From Bacillus cereus (GTDB lineage: Bacteria; Bacillota; Bacilli; Bacillales; Bacillaceae_G), in contig NZ_NUOT01000012.1 in the NCBI RefSeq assembly GCF_002584535.1, forward strand, positions 1-64,000: 64,000 nucleotides of DNA, in the 5' to 3' direction. Positions 8,863 through 16,465 of the stretch are shown piece by piece. The notes beneath the pieces were generated by a model, which searched no databases, was not told the DNA's origin, and worked only from the letters and a program-made list of their open reading frames with translations. Each line of letters begins with the position of its first letter. Position 1 is the first letter of the stretch. Both the position numbers and the translations under genes were made by a program.

Positions 8863-10065
8863 TTATTTCGCTAAACTTTCTGCCAACTGTTTTTCTTTCC
8901 ACATGAATGTAATACCAAGACCAATAGCCATAATAAGAGCAGAGAAAAGGTACGGGTAATGAATGTTTACATCAAATAGTATTCCCCCCATAGCCGGTCC
9001 AACGATATTACCTAAACTTGTATAAGTTGAGTTCATCCCAGCAACAAAGCCTTGCTCTTTCCCAGCTGATTTTGATAAAAATGTTGTTAATGCCGGGCGA
9101 AGTAAATCGAATGCAAGAAAGATAAAACACGTTACAGCCAGTACTACCCAAAAATTAGAAACTAATGTAGATACGACAGCTAATATTGCACCTGTAATCA
9201 AACATAATTGAATCAACATTTTTTCACCAAGTATATCTACTAGCTTTCCAAATAAAAATACCTGTACAACAACACCAAAGATTGAGCTTATTGTAATAAT
9301 GGTAGCAATATCCTTCGGTGTGAAACCAAATTTATGATCAGAAAACAGACTAAAAACAGTTTCATATGCTGATAAACCGAAAGCAAGTACAAATACAATA
9401 ACAAATGCGATAAAGTATACCGGACTTAGGGACTTTTTTAAATCTCTCATAAAGTTTGATTGCTTCGTACTAGCAGAAATTTCTGCTAGCTGCTGTGCTG
9501 TTAACGGTTCTTTCAGAATAAATATGGAAGAAACGCATGCAATAAAGGCAATGGTTGCCGCAAAAAAGAAAGGCACGCGTATACCATATTCTGCAATAAA
9601 CCCGCCGATGCCAGGCCCAATAATAAAACCAGTACTGATGGCAGCAGAAAGATATCCCATCGCTTTTGGCCGTTCTTGAACAGATGTAATATCTGCAACA
9701 TATGCCGTAACACCAGGCATAATAAAGGCAGCACTAATTCCTCCTAACATCCTTGATATATAAAGGACCGATACATGCGTTCCCAAACCAAAGATAAGTT
9801 CTGAAATACCAAAAAGAAATAATCCAATTATGATAATTTTCTTCCTGCCATAACGATCGACCCAGCGCCCTGTTAATGGCGACATCAGTAATTGCGCCAC
9901 TGCAAATACGGCAACAAGATATCCCATCGTTTTTCCTGATAATTGCATAATATTCATAAATGACGGCATAACCGGGATAATGAGACCAATTCCGAGAAAT
10001 GCAATGAATATATTACTAAGAAGAATGATTAATACCATTTTTTGTTCTTTTATTGATTTCTTCAT
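8863..10065 (-). CDS. MFS multidrug efflux transporter, Bmr/NorA type
   Basis: Twelve-helix proton-linked drug pump of 400 aa, the standard DHA1 length. Visible motifs are GIGLIIPVMPSFM in helix 1, GRWVDRYGRKKIII (motif A, about residues 66-79) and the antiporter motif C region GFIIGPGIGGFIAEYG (helix 5). A TetR gene lies 295 nt upstream on the same strand, and a TetR-type operator (10290-10308) lies between them, so expression is probably drug-induced. The leader of more than 200 nt between operator and start contains repeat-like DNA. The substrate range cannot be read from the sequence. Confidence 0.9.
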   Translation of the reverse strand: MKKSIKEQKMVLIILLSNIFIAFLGIGLIIPVMPSFMNIMQLSGKTMGYLVAVFAVAQLLMSPLTGRWVDRYGRKKIIIIGLFLFGISELIFGLGTHVSVLYISRMLGGISAAFIMPGVTAYVADITSVQERPKAMGYLSAAISTGFIIGPGIGGFIAEYGIRVPFFFAATIAFIACVSSIFILKEPLTAQQLAEISASTKQSNFMRDLKKSLSPVYFIAFVIVFVLAFGLSAYETVFSLFSDHKFGFTPKDIATIITISSIFGVVVQVFLFGKLVDILGEKMLIQLCLITGAILAVVSTLVSNFWVVLAVTCFIFLAFDLLRPALTTFLSKSAGKEQGFVAGMNSTYTSLGNIVGPAMGGILFDVNIHYPYLFSALIMAIGLGITFMWKEKQLAESLAK

Positions 10066-10127
10066 TTATCAACACCTCTTTCTGTAAAAATCATTGATGT
10101 GAAATCCTTCCCGCTAATGATATCCAC

Positions 10128-10180
10128 GAGGGTTTTTGTTAGCGAAAATTCTTCCCACCCCCTACAAATAACGGGATACA
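10128..10180. repeat. Partial dispersed repeat in MFS leader
   Basis: The stretch TTCTTCCCACCCCCTACAA...AACGGGATACA resembles the 3' portion of the dispersed repeat seen at 8300 and 23470 (CCCACC, then AGCGGGATAAA). It is short and degenerate, so assignment is tentative. A separate perfect 8-bp hairpin, TCTTCCAT / ATGGAAGA, lies at 10210-10229. Confidence 0.35.
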
Positions 10181-10283
10181 ACAAAATCACTGATTGCTGA
10201 AACATTATATCTTCCATATGGATGGAAGAATGAAATTTACTTATCGTATTTACCTATGCCTTTCTTTTTCATAAAATCTCTGC

Positions 10284-10314
10284 CCTGAAATGACTGATTT
10301 TCATTCATTTCAGG
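10284..10314. promoter_or_regulatory. TetR-type operator upstream of MFS pump
   Basis: Core ATGACTGA-TTT-TCATTCAT at 10290-10308, nested in a perfect 10-bp inverted repeat CCTGAAATGA / TCATTTCAGG. It shares the 8-3-8 layout with sites at 10960, 11908 and 12569, each beside a gene of the TetR/pump cluster. Confidence 0.75.
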
Positions 10315-10359
10315 TGAAGTGAATCCATCTCTTTGCTATAAATGGATTCACCTAACAGC

Positions 10360-10935
10360 TTATTCACGAATATCCAATGCATGTGTTAAAAAGTCTAGTA
10401 CTTCAGCTTTCTGAAGATTGACCTGATCGTCCTGTTTATGATCATATAAATAAACTTGCTCTGCTGCGGATTCAACAAGAGCGATACATAACTTTGCAGT
10501 TCTTTCCACATGAATAGAATTACGAATTACGCCTAAATCTTTTGCTTCACTTAAGAATTGACTTAACCACATATAAAGAGGCTGATATACAGCTTCCCAT
10601 TCTTTTATATGTTCAGTGGACGCAAGACCAGCATACATTAATGCTTGTATTTCACGATTTTCCTCTATAAAGTCAAAAACAGCATCTATCACTTGCATAA
10701 CTTTCTTTGAAAAAGGTTCATTATTTTGTACCTTTTCTTTTACTGCATGTATCATCTTTTCAACCATAACTTCTGCAATTGCAGGCATAACAGATAATTT
10801 AGAAGGAAAATACAAATAGAAAGTCCCCTGGGCAATGCCAGCCAATTTTACAATGTCAGAGATCTTTGTTTTTTCAACCCCTTTTTCCTGGAACACTTCA
10901 ATAGCTGCATAAACAATTTTCTCTTTTTTATTCAT
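10360..10935 (-). CDS. TetR-family regulator (paralog 1)
   Basis: Repressor of 191 aa. The ATG at 10935 follows GAAAGGACTCAG; the in-frame upstream codons read through the operator. The N-terminal TetR helix-turn-helix is clear: KEKIVYAAIEVFQEKG, KTKISDIVKLAGIAQGTFYLYF. The C-terminal ligand domain is about 70 percent identical by eye to the TetR protein at 11972-12547 (both end in LDFLTHAL-IR-). An operator-like site at 10960-10978 lies 25 nt upstream, indicating autoregulation. It precedes the MFS pump on the same strand and is its likely repressor. Confidence 0.9.
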   Translation of the reverse strand: MNKKEKIVYAAIEVFQEKGVEKTKISDIVKLAGIAQGTFYLYFPSKLSVMPAIAEVMVEKMIHAVKEKVQNNEPFSKKVMQVIDAVFDFIEENREIQALMYAGLASTEHIKEWEAVYQPLYMWLSQFLSEAKDLGVIRNSIHVERTAKLCIALVESAAEQVYLYDHKQDDQVNLQKAEVLDFLTHALDIRE

Positions 10936-10959
10936 TATCTGAGTCCTTTCACACACGTA

Positions 10960-10978
10960 TAGAACGACTGTCATTCAT
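10960..10978. promoter_or_regulatory. TetR-type operator upstream of TetR paralog 1
   Basis: Plus strand TAGAACGA-CTG-TCATTCAT. The ATGAATGA half-site is intact on the minus strand, and the second half diverges from TCAGTCAT. It is the weakest of the four sites. Confidence 0.55.
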
Positions 10979-11154
10979 TCTATATGAAATTTTATTGTAC
11001 TGTCAACAATAGAGCCGAATCTAATGTGAATTTTTCTAATATACTGTTTTTTGGGTGGCTGAATCAAATTATAAAAGCGGTTATTACGATTTTGATAGAA
11101 ATATTAAAGAGAGGCACACCCTAGATGATTCACCTTTATCTCTCCATGAAAAAA

Positions 11155-11192
11155 TCTCCTGATAGAACTTAGAAGATTGTTCTATTAGGAGA
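11155..11192 (-). terminator. Terminator of SMR operon
   Basis: Long stem TCTCCTGATAGAAC / GTTCTATTAGGAGA with a 10-nt loop. On the minus strand it is followed by TTTTTT, 27 nt after the stop at 11219. Confidence 0.8.
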
Positions 11193-11218
11193 TAAAATCA
11201 TACATATATTTCCCCTCT

Positions 11219-11533
11219 TTAAGAAAGGGCCTTTAATCCCGTAACTCCGCATACAATAAGAGCCACACTGATAATTCGTGCCTTACTTTTTGATTCTCCA
11301 AATAGGAACATATTTAACAAGACGGCGCCCGCTGTTCCTATACCAATCCAAACTGCATAGGCAACACTTACCTGTAAAAATAGGAAGGATGTGTATAAGA
11401 ATGCAAAAGAAATAGCAAATCCACCTATATAAATGACGCCATTTGTTACTGATTTATCTTTACTATACATTTTAAGACCGATTACACCAATCATTTCACT
11501 AATTGCGGCACAAAAGACGAAAATCCATCCCAT
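11219..11533 (-). CDS. yvdR: SMR-family efflux protein, second subunit (YvdR-like)
   Basis: Four-helix small multidrug resistance protein of 104 aa. It has the family pattern EMIGVIGLKMYS in helix 1 (the acidic residue of the proton/drug site is the Glu at about position 13) and YAVWIGIGTAGAVLLNMFLFGES (helices 3-4 and loop). It starts 2 nt after the preceding SMR gene and uses a GGAG site inside it, so the two form an obligate pair, like YkkCD or YvdRS in B. subtilis. The gene order TetR-SMR-SMR equals B. subtilis yvdT-yvdS-yvdR, which is the basis for the symbol. No guanidine riboswitch is present, unlike ykkCD. Confidence 0.8.
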   Translation of the reverse strand: MGWIFVFCAAISEMIGVIGLKMYSKDKSVTNGVIYIGGFAISFAFLYTSFLFLQVSVAYAVWIGIGTAGAVLLNMFLFGESKSKARIISVALIVCGVTGLKALS

Positions 11534-11535
11534 CC

Positions 11536-11892
11536 TTAAGCAGCTCCTTTCATAACTTCTTCTTGTTTTGCTTCTTTGTTATCAGCTAACTTCAAGCCAA
11601 TAACGCCAGCTACTATCATAACTATAAAGAATAATTTTCCTAGACTAAAACTTCCTCCAAAAAGAAAAACGTCCATCAAGAAAGTTCCTACAGTTCCAGC
11701 TCCGGCAAAAACAGCATATACTGTTCCTGTCGCAAGATGTTCACACGCTTTAGACAGCATTTGGAAATCAACCATAATGATTCCTACAATTATCATCCAA
11801 TGCCACCATGCGTGTGCAGTATTAAAACCAAACACCCAAAACACTTCAAAAATACATGTTAATATTACATATAACCAAGCTTTATTTTTCAT
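11536..11892 (-). CDS. yvdS: SMR-family efflux protein, first subunit (YvdS-like)
   Basis: Four-helix SMR subunit of 118 aa with FEVFWVFGFNTA in helix 1 (conserved Glu and Trp) and GTVYAVFAGAGTVGTFLMDVFLFGG. The short cytoplasmic tail (DNKEAKQEEVMKGAA) is normal for the larger partner of heteromeric pairs. The ATG follows AAAGGGTGG. The operator at 11908-11926 sits only 16 nt upstream of the start, so repressor binding would block the promoter or early transcript. Two-nt spacing to the next gene shows tight coupling. Confidence 0.85.
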   Translation of the reverse strand: MKNKAWLYVILTCIFEVFWVFGFNTAHAWWHWMIIVGIIMVDFQMLSKACEHLATGTVYAVFAGAGTVGTFLMDVFLFGGSFSLGKLFFIVMIVAGVIGLKLADNKEAKQEEVMKGAA

Positions 11893-11907
11893 AAATTACC
11901 ACCCTTT

Positions 11908-11926
11908 ATGACTGACTATCATTCAT
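11908..11926. promoter_or_regulatory. TetR-type operator upstream of SMR pair
   Basis: ATGACTGA-CTA-TCATTCAT on the plus strand, an imperfect palindrome with the same half-sites and 3-bp spacer as the sites at 10290 and 12569. Confidence 0.75.
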
Positions 11927-11971
11927 TTTTCTTTAAAAAAATTTATCCATTATGTTACAACCAATGGATAT

Positions 11972-12547
11972 TTATTTTCTTATATGCAATGCATGTGTTA
12001 AAAAATCCAAAATTTCAGCTTTTTGTAAATTAGCTTCCTCCTCTTTTACATGATCATATAAATAAATTTGTTCTGCTGCTGATTCAACTAAAGCAATAAA
12101 AAGTTTTGACGTTCTTTCAACATGAATAGAATTCCGTACCCCATTAGCTTCCTTCGCTTCTTCTAAAAAGCGTTTTATCCAAATGTAAAGAGGTTGATAT
12201 ACACTCTCCCACTTTTTTATATGTTCAGTTGATGCTAAACCAAGATATATTAATGCCTGTATTTCGTAATGTTCCTTTGTAAAATCAAAAATTGCATCTA
12301 CGATTTGCGAAAATGTCTCGAAGAAAGAAGAGCTATTTTTTGTTTTTTCTTCAACTGCACGTATCATCTTCTCAATCATAACTTCTGCTATTGCAGGCAC
12401 TACAGATAGTTTTGACGAAAAATATAAATAGAAGGTTCCTTGAGCGATACCAGCAGATTTCACGATATCTGAAATCTTTGTTTTTTCAATTCCTTTTTCC
12501 CTAAAACATTCGATAGCAGCGTATACAATTTTTTCTTTTTTGGACAT
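11972..12547 (-). CDS. yvdT: TetR-family regulator (paralog 2, YvdT-like)
   Basis: Repressor of 191 aa with the same length and layout as the TetR protein at 10360. The helix-turn-helix region KTKISDIVKSAGIAQGTFYLYF is nearly identical to its paralog, so both should read the same operator, while the ligand-binding half is more divergent. It lies immediately upstream of the SMR pair on the same strand with a 79-nt gap that contains one operator, and another operator (12569-12587) precedes it. The symbol follows the B. subtilis yvdTSR gene order and is an inference. Confidence 0.85.
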   Translation of the reverse strand: MSKKEKIVYAAIECFREKGIEKTKISDIVKSAGIAQGTFYLYFSSKLSVVPAIAEVMIEKMIRAVEEKTKNSSSFFETFSQIVDAIFDFTKEHYEIQALIYLGLASTEHIKKWESVYQPLYIWIKRFLEEAKEANGVRNSIHVERTSKLFIALVESAAEQIYLYDHVKEEEANLQKAEILDFLTHALHIRK

Positions 12548-12568
12548 TATCTACACCCTTTCACAAAA

Positions 12569-12587
12569 ATGACTGAATGTCATTCAT
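12569..12587. promoter_or_regulatory. TetR-type operator upstream of TetR paralog 2
   Basis: ATGACTGA-ATG-TCATTCAT, 22 nt upstream of the start codon at 12547. It matches the sites at 10290 and 11908 in both half-sites. Confidence 0.75.
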
Positions 12588-12734
12588 GTATATTCTACAT
12601 GAATGATTTATAAAATGTCAATCATCCATTTTTATTTTTTATACCTCTTTTTGTTCGTAGCTAGACTTATAGAAACAACACATACTCAATAGTGATACGT
12701 TCTCGCTGAGTATGTGCCCCATACGCTCTAACAT

Positions 12735-13190
12735 TCACACCACATACCGAATCATCGCAACTTCATCACAACAATCAAATTTCGGACAATGTCTACAATC
12801 CACCCACACTTTTTCAGGTAACAACTTCTTATCAACAAAATCAAAACCACACTTCTGAAAAAATGTAGTTTCATACGTTAAGGAAATAACTCTTCTTACC
12901 TTTATTTTAGAAGCCTCACTCACTACATGATTGACTAACATACGTCCTAACCCTTTACCTGCATATGTATCTGATACGACTAATGAGCGTATTTCTGCAA
13001 GGTCTTCTCCTAAAACATGTAATCCAGCAACCCCTAAAATTTTCCCTTTTTCTTTTACAACATACAAACTTTGCAAGTGTTGATACAAAGATAAAAGAGA
13101 ACGTGGAAGAACAACTCCCTCCTTCGAATATACTTCAATTAAGTTATATATATCTTTCACATCACTTGTAATCGCGTTACATATTTGCAT
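12735..13190 (-). CDS. GNAT N-acetyltransferase, short-ArgA-like
   Basis: Acetyl-CoA-dependent transferase of 151 aa, a single GNAT domain. The acetyl-CoA loop is VVSDTYAGKGLGRMLV (about residues 72-87, the R/Q-x-x-G-x-G/A pattern). The C-terminal cysteine cluster WVDCRHCPKFDCCDEVAM is characteristic of the single-domain N-acetylglutamate-synthase-like group. Whether it acetylates glutamate here is unknown; no arginine genes are nearby. AAGGGGATC precedes the ATG. It stands alone, with the Lrp gene following upstream on the same strand. Confidence 0.8.
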   Translation of the reverse strand: MQICNAITSDVKDIYNLIEVYSKEGVVLPRSLLSLYQHLQSLYVVKEKGKILGVAGLHVLGEDLAEIRSLVVSDTYAGKGLGRMLVNHVVSEASKIKVRRVISLTYETTFFQKCGFDFVDKKLLPEKVWVDCRHCPKFDCCDEVAMIRYVV

Positions 13191-13306
13191 AATTGATCCC
13201 CTTAAATTAAATATTTATAACCTTTTTATGTATATTAATTCATAAATTTATATAATAATACACCCACTCCTTACTCACGTCAATTATTATTCTGAATTTT
13301 ACATAT

Positions 13307-13342
13307 AAAAAACAAGTACCGCTCTCATTCAGTACTTGTTTT
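13307..13342 (-). terminator. Terminator overlapping end of Lrp gene
   Basis: AAAACAAGTAC / GTACTTGTTTT stem with a 12-nt loop that includes the stop codon at 13325-13327. A T-run follows on the minus strand. Confidence 0.75.
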
Positions 13343-13819
13343 CGAATTTCTTATCGGTAATACTGTAGAATACTTAATTTCACGAAGCGCTAAGCTCGTT
13401 TGTATCTTTGTAATTCCAAGCTTATTTAACTTTCTAATAAAACGCTCAAGTTCCTTACGATCTCTGTTTGCGACCTTTAGTAAGTAATCATACTCCCCTG
13501 TTAAACAATGACATTCCAATACTTCCGGCATAGATTCCAGTTCCCTTTCCAGTACTTCAAGTTTTTCAGATTGATGAATATTTGTGCTCATAAAAATAAA
13601 GCATAATAAATCGAATCCAAGCTTTTCCTGGTTTAAAATGGCAACTTGTTTATCGATGAAGCCTTCCCCTTCTAACCTCTTTATTCTTGCATGCATTGCA
13701 GCTGGTGATAAATTAACACGACGTGCAAGTTCGGCATTACTTACCTGTGACTCCTTTTGTAAAATATCTAAAATTTGTACGTCCAAATCATCTACCATTT
13801 TAATAATAGATGCCTCCAT
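13325..13819 (-). CDS. Lrp/AsnC-family regulator
   Basis: DNA-binding regulator of 164 aa. The N-terminal helix-turn-helix is DDLDVQILDILQKESQVSNAELARRVNLSPAAMHARIKRLE, read across about residues 10-50. The C-terminal RAM ligand domain follows (ECHCLTGEYDYLLKVANRD is the typical signature). AAGGGGGA precedes the ATG. It is divergent from the EamA transporter at 14024 over about 200 bp, so it probably controls that exporter in response to an amino acid, as in other Lrp-exporter pairs. The ligand is unknown. Confidence 0.88.
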   Translation of the reverse strand: MEASIIKMVDDLDVQILDILQKESQVSNAELARRVNLSPAAMHARIKRLEGEGFIDKQVAILNQEKLGFDLLCFIFMSTNIHQSEKLEVLERELESMPEVLECHCLTGEYDYLLKVANRDRKELERFIRKLNKLGITKIQTSLALREIKYSTVLPIRNSKTSTE

Positions 13820-14023
13820 AAAAATCCCCCTTTTTTCTTACCGACGATTCTTCGGAAAAATGTATAATAATCTCAGTAAAATTAAATAAAGTTTCGTAAT
13901 TATACCATCTAACAAAACATTTTATTGAATTTTCACCATTATACAAAAGAATGTATTAGATAACAAAGAAAAATGCTAAAATTATTTACAATTCATTCTC
14001 ACTTTTACAAAGGGGTTTAAACG

Positions 14024-14935
14024 ATGCCTTATTTTTATGTCTTTTTACTACTTCTAACAAGCTTACTATGGGGGGGAAACTTTGTCGTTGGAAAGTCACT
14101 TGTAGATCATGCTTCTCCAATGACGCTTACAAATTTAAGATGGATCATTGCCGTTCTTTGCTTATTACCAATTGTCTGGTTTAAAGAAAAGAAAATTCTC
14201 CCACCGCGCGCCGCAATTCTTCCCTTACTACTTATGGGAATCACCGGTGTTGTTCTCTTTAATATTTTTCAGTTTTTAGCGTTAGAGCAAACTTCGGCAA
14301 CAAATGTAGGGCTTATTTCTACACTAAATGCGATTTCAATTGCAATCTTTTCATCTTTATTCTTAAAGGAAAAAATCAATACACTTCAAATCTTATCTAT
14401 GATTTTTTCTTTTTTTGGTGTAATTCTCGTCCTTTCAAAAGGAAATATCGCACTGTTATTTTCATTACATTTTAATAGCGGAGACTTGTGGATGATGGCC
14501 GCAGTTTGTATTTGGGGTATCTATTCTGTTTGTAGTAAATGGGCAACAAAAACAACTACACCAATGATGGCAACTTTGTATTCTGGTATTTTTGGTGTCA
14601 TTATATTGCTTCCATTTAATATACCAAGCTTTACTGTTTCCAATATTAATGCTTCATTTATCACTTCACTACTATATACAGGTTTAATTTCAACTGTAGT
14701 CTGTATGGTGTTTTGGAATATTGGCGTTCAAAAATTAGGAGCAACTACATCAGGTATCTTCCTAAATTTCAATCCCATTTTCACTGCCATTTTAGCGTTT
14801 CCTTTCTTAGGGGAAGAACTAACTTGGATACAAATTGTAGGCACATTCATCGTTGTTACTGGCTGTTATTTATTTTCCCATTTTAAAGCAGTTGCACATC
14901 AGCCTAGCCAAACTTTAGTACGGCAACACTCTTAA
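14024..14935 (+). CDS. EamA/DMT-superfamily metabolite transporter
   Basis: Ten-helix membrane protein of 303 aa made of two EamA repeats. The first begins LLLLTSLLWGGNFVVGKSLV and ends near residue 140 (FSFFGVILVLSKG). The second begins LWMMAAVCIWGIYSVCSKWA and ends with QIVGTFIVVTGCYLFS. Such proteins export amino acids, nucleosides or drugs. AAAGGGG is the ribosome site. Divergence from the Lrp-family gene suggests an amino-acid-related substrate, an inference from context only. Confidence 0.87.
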   Translation: MPYFYVFLLLLTSLLWGGNFVVGKSLVDHASPMTLTNLRWIIAVLCLLPIVWFKEKKILPPRAAILPLLLMGITGVVLFNIFQFLALEQTSATNVGLISTLNAISIAIFSSLFLKEKINTLQILSMIFSFFGVILVLSKGNIALLFSLHFNSGDLWMMAAVCIWGIYSVCSKWATKTTTPMMATLYSGIFGVIILLPFNIPSFTVSNINASFITSLLYTGLISTVVCMVFWNIGVQKLGATTSGIFLNFNPIFTAILAFPFLGEELTWIQIVGTFIVVTGCYLFSHFKAVAHQPSQTLVRQHS

Positions 14936-14940
14936 TAGAT

Positions 14941-14979
14941 AAATATCGCCATTATCTTTAACATAATGGCGATATTTTT
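14941..14979 (+). terminator. Terminator of EamA gene
   Basis: Fifteen-bp inverted repeat AAATATCGCCATTAT / ATAATGGCGATATTT with a 7-nt loop followed by T residues, directly after the stop codon. Confidence 0.9.
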
Positions 14980-15010
14980 ACACGCTTCATTTTTTTCATC
15001 TCATTTCTTT

Positions 15011-15174
15011 TCAATAGTGCTGTTCTTCTGCTGGCAATAAACACTCTGTCGCCTTTCCAGTATCACCACCTTGAATTTCCCAGCGTTCTAGAATAGAAAG
15101 TAATTTTGATTTATAATTAAAGTTTTTGCTTCTCTTTACAGCTTCTTTGCATTATGTATTTCCTTTCGTGTCAT
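15011..15174 (-). pseudogene. Frameshifted remnant of an unrecognised small gene
   Basis: On the minus strand an ATG at 15174 opens MTRKEIHNAKKL and then stops. The adjacent frame continues CKEAVKRSKNFNYKSKLL and ILERWEIQGGDTGKATEC and ends with TGA at 15011. A single-base frameshift near 15145 would join them into a protein of about 54 aa. The composition is gene-like and the frame lies just after murQ on the same strand. I recognise no family. It could be the surviving C-terminus of a longer gene. Confidence 0.35.
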
Positions 15175-15193
15175 TTCAATAAATCCCACTTCT

Positions 15194-16078
15194 TTATAGT
15201 GTCTTTTTCACAAATCCTTTCGCATCTGTTAATTTTTCAAGTGCTTCCCCATATTCGCACTGCAGTAATATCATGACAATTGCAGCTTTCACATTACGCT
15301 TTGCTTTCTCGTAATATACTGCCGCTTCTTTATAATCTACTCCTGTCGCCTCCATAATAATTCGCTTGGAGCGCTCAACTAATTTTTCATTTGTTGATTG
15401 CACATCAACCATTAAATTCTTATAAACTTTTCCTACCCCAATCATCGAAGCTGTTGAAATCATATTCAGCACTAATTTTTGTGCAGTTCCGGCCTTTAAG
15501 CGTGTAGATCCTGTTAACACCTCTGCCCCTGTTTCTATTTCCACGCTCATTTTTGCAAATTTACTTATTTCTGCCCCTTTATTACAGGAAATGCTAGCTG
15601 TACTTGCACCAGCGGAGTTTGCATATTTCAATCCGCCAATTACATAAGGTGTTCTACCGCTTGCAGCAATTCCAATAACAGTGTCCTTATCATTTAACTG
15701 AATAGCCTTTAAATCCTCTACTGCCAATTCTTCTCGATCTTCAGCACCTTCCACTGCCTTCGTAAACGCTTTTGATCCACCTGCGATAAATCCTTGTACC
15801 TGTTTCTCATCTGTTCCAAATGTCGGTGGACATTCGGCAGCATCTAAAACTCCTAACCGCCCACTTGTACCAGCTCCGATATAAATTAAACGACCACCAT
15901 TTTGAAAAGATGTGATAGCACTTTGTACAATTTTTTCGATATGCTCAATCTCTTTTTCTACCGCTATAGCAACCTTATAATCTTCTCGATTCATTGTTTG
16001 TAAAATCTGCTTTATACTCATTTCATCTAAATTCATAGTATTTTCATTACGATGCTCTGTCGATAAATTTTCTAGCAT
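15194..16078 (-). CDS. murQ: N-acetylmuramic acid 6-phosphate etherase
   Basis: Cytoplasmic peptidoglycan-recycling enzyme of 294 aa that splits MurNAc-6-phosphate into GlcNAc-6-phosphate and D-lactate. The single SIS domain has the MurQ hallmarks: LSTEHRNENTMNLDEMS at the N-terminus, IYIGAGTSGRLGVLDAAECPPT (phosphosugar loop; the acidic residue E of AAEC is catalytic), and GSTRLKAGTAQKLVLNM. Length and start (GTAGGTGAG site) are normal. The usual partners murP (PTS) and murR are not intact here; a decayed murR-like gene lies upstream. mupG, which acts one step earlier in the same pathway, lies at 32776. Confidence 0.95.
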   Translation of the reverse strand: MLENLSTEHRNENTMNLDEMSIKQILQTMNREDYKVAIAVEKEIEHIEKIVQSAITSFQNGGRLIYIGAGTSGRLGVLDAAECPPTFGTDEKQVQGFIAGGSKAFTKAVEGAEDREELAVEDLKAIQLNDKDTVIGIAASGRTPYVIGGLKYANSAGASTASISCNKGAEISKFAKMSVEIETGAEVLTGSTRLKAGTAQKLVLNMISTASMIGVGKVYKNLMVDVQSTNEKLVERSKRIIMEATGVDYKEAAVYYEKAKRNVKAAIVMILLQCEYGEALEKLTDAKGFVKKTL

Positions 16079-16217
16079 TCGCTCACCTACTTTGAAATTT
16101 CATTTCACACCTTTATTACATCCTCGCGAAATTTAAAATCGAATATTCGAATATATTTTATGGGATTTCATTTCTTCTTATAACAAAAATGTGTCTATTT
16201 CATGCAAAAAAGGATGA

Positions 16218-16388
16218 GGTTTCCCCCACCTTTTCTGATTTCAATTTTCCTAATCGTTCTGCTGTTTCTCTTGTTTGCTTAATTTAGAAAAAATTTCTGC
16301 ATTTCTATTATACCCAGCAACCTTTTTTAGCTGGTGAAAATTGATTCCTCTGATTTTCTATTTTAGATAGTAACGTTGACGATTTCAC
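16218..16388 (-). pseudogene. Decayed MurR/RpiR-type regulator remnant
   Basis: Minus-strand GTG at 16388 with a GAGGTTG site opens KSSTLLSKIENQRNQFSPAK and then hits a stop. Other frames continue KVAGYNRNAEIFSK and TRETAERLGKLKSE. The order resembles the N-terminus of RpiR-family regulators (LLxKI...LSPxEKKVAxYI). The remnant lies directly upstream of murQ on the same strand, where murR often sits. At least two frameshifts are needed and only about 55 codons remain, so the family assignment is tentative. A hairpin near 16205-16232 (AAAAGG / CCTTTT) follows it. Confidence 0.4.
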
Positions 16389-16433
16389 TATTCAACCTCC
16401 ATTGCTAGCGGTTGCTTTTATTTTAATGAAAAA

Positions 16434-16459
16434 GAACTTATCAACAACCGATAAGTTCC
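16434..16459 (-). terminator. Terminator of antiporter gene
   Basis: GAACTTATC / GATAAGTTC stem with a 7-8-nt loop and TTTTTC on the minus strand, just after the stop codon at 16466. Confidence 0.8.
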
Positions 16460-16465
16460 TTTCGC

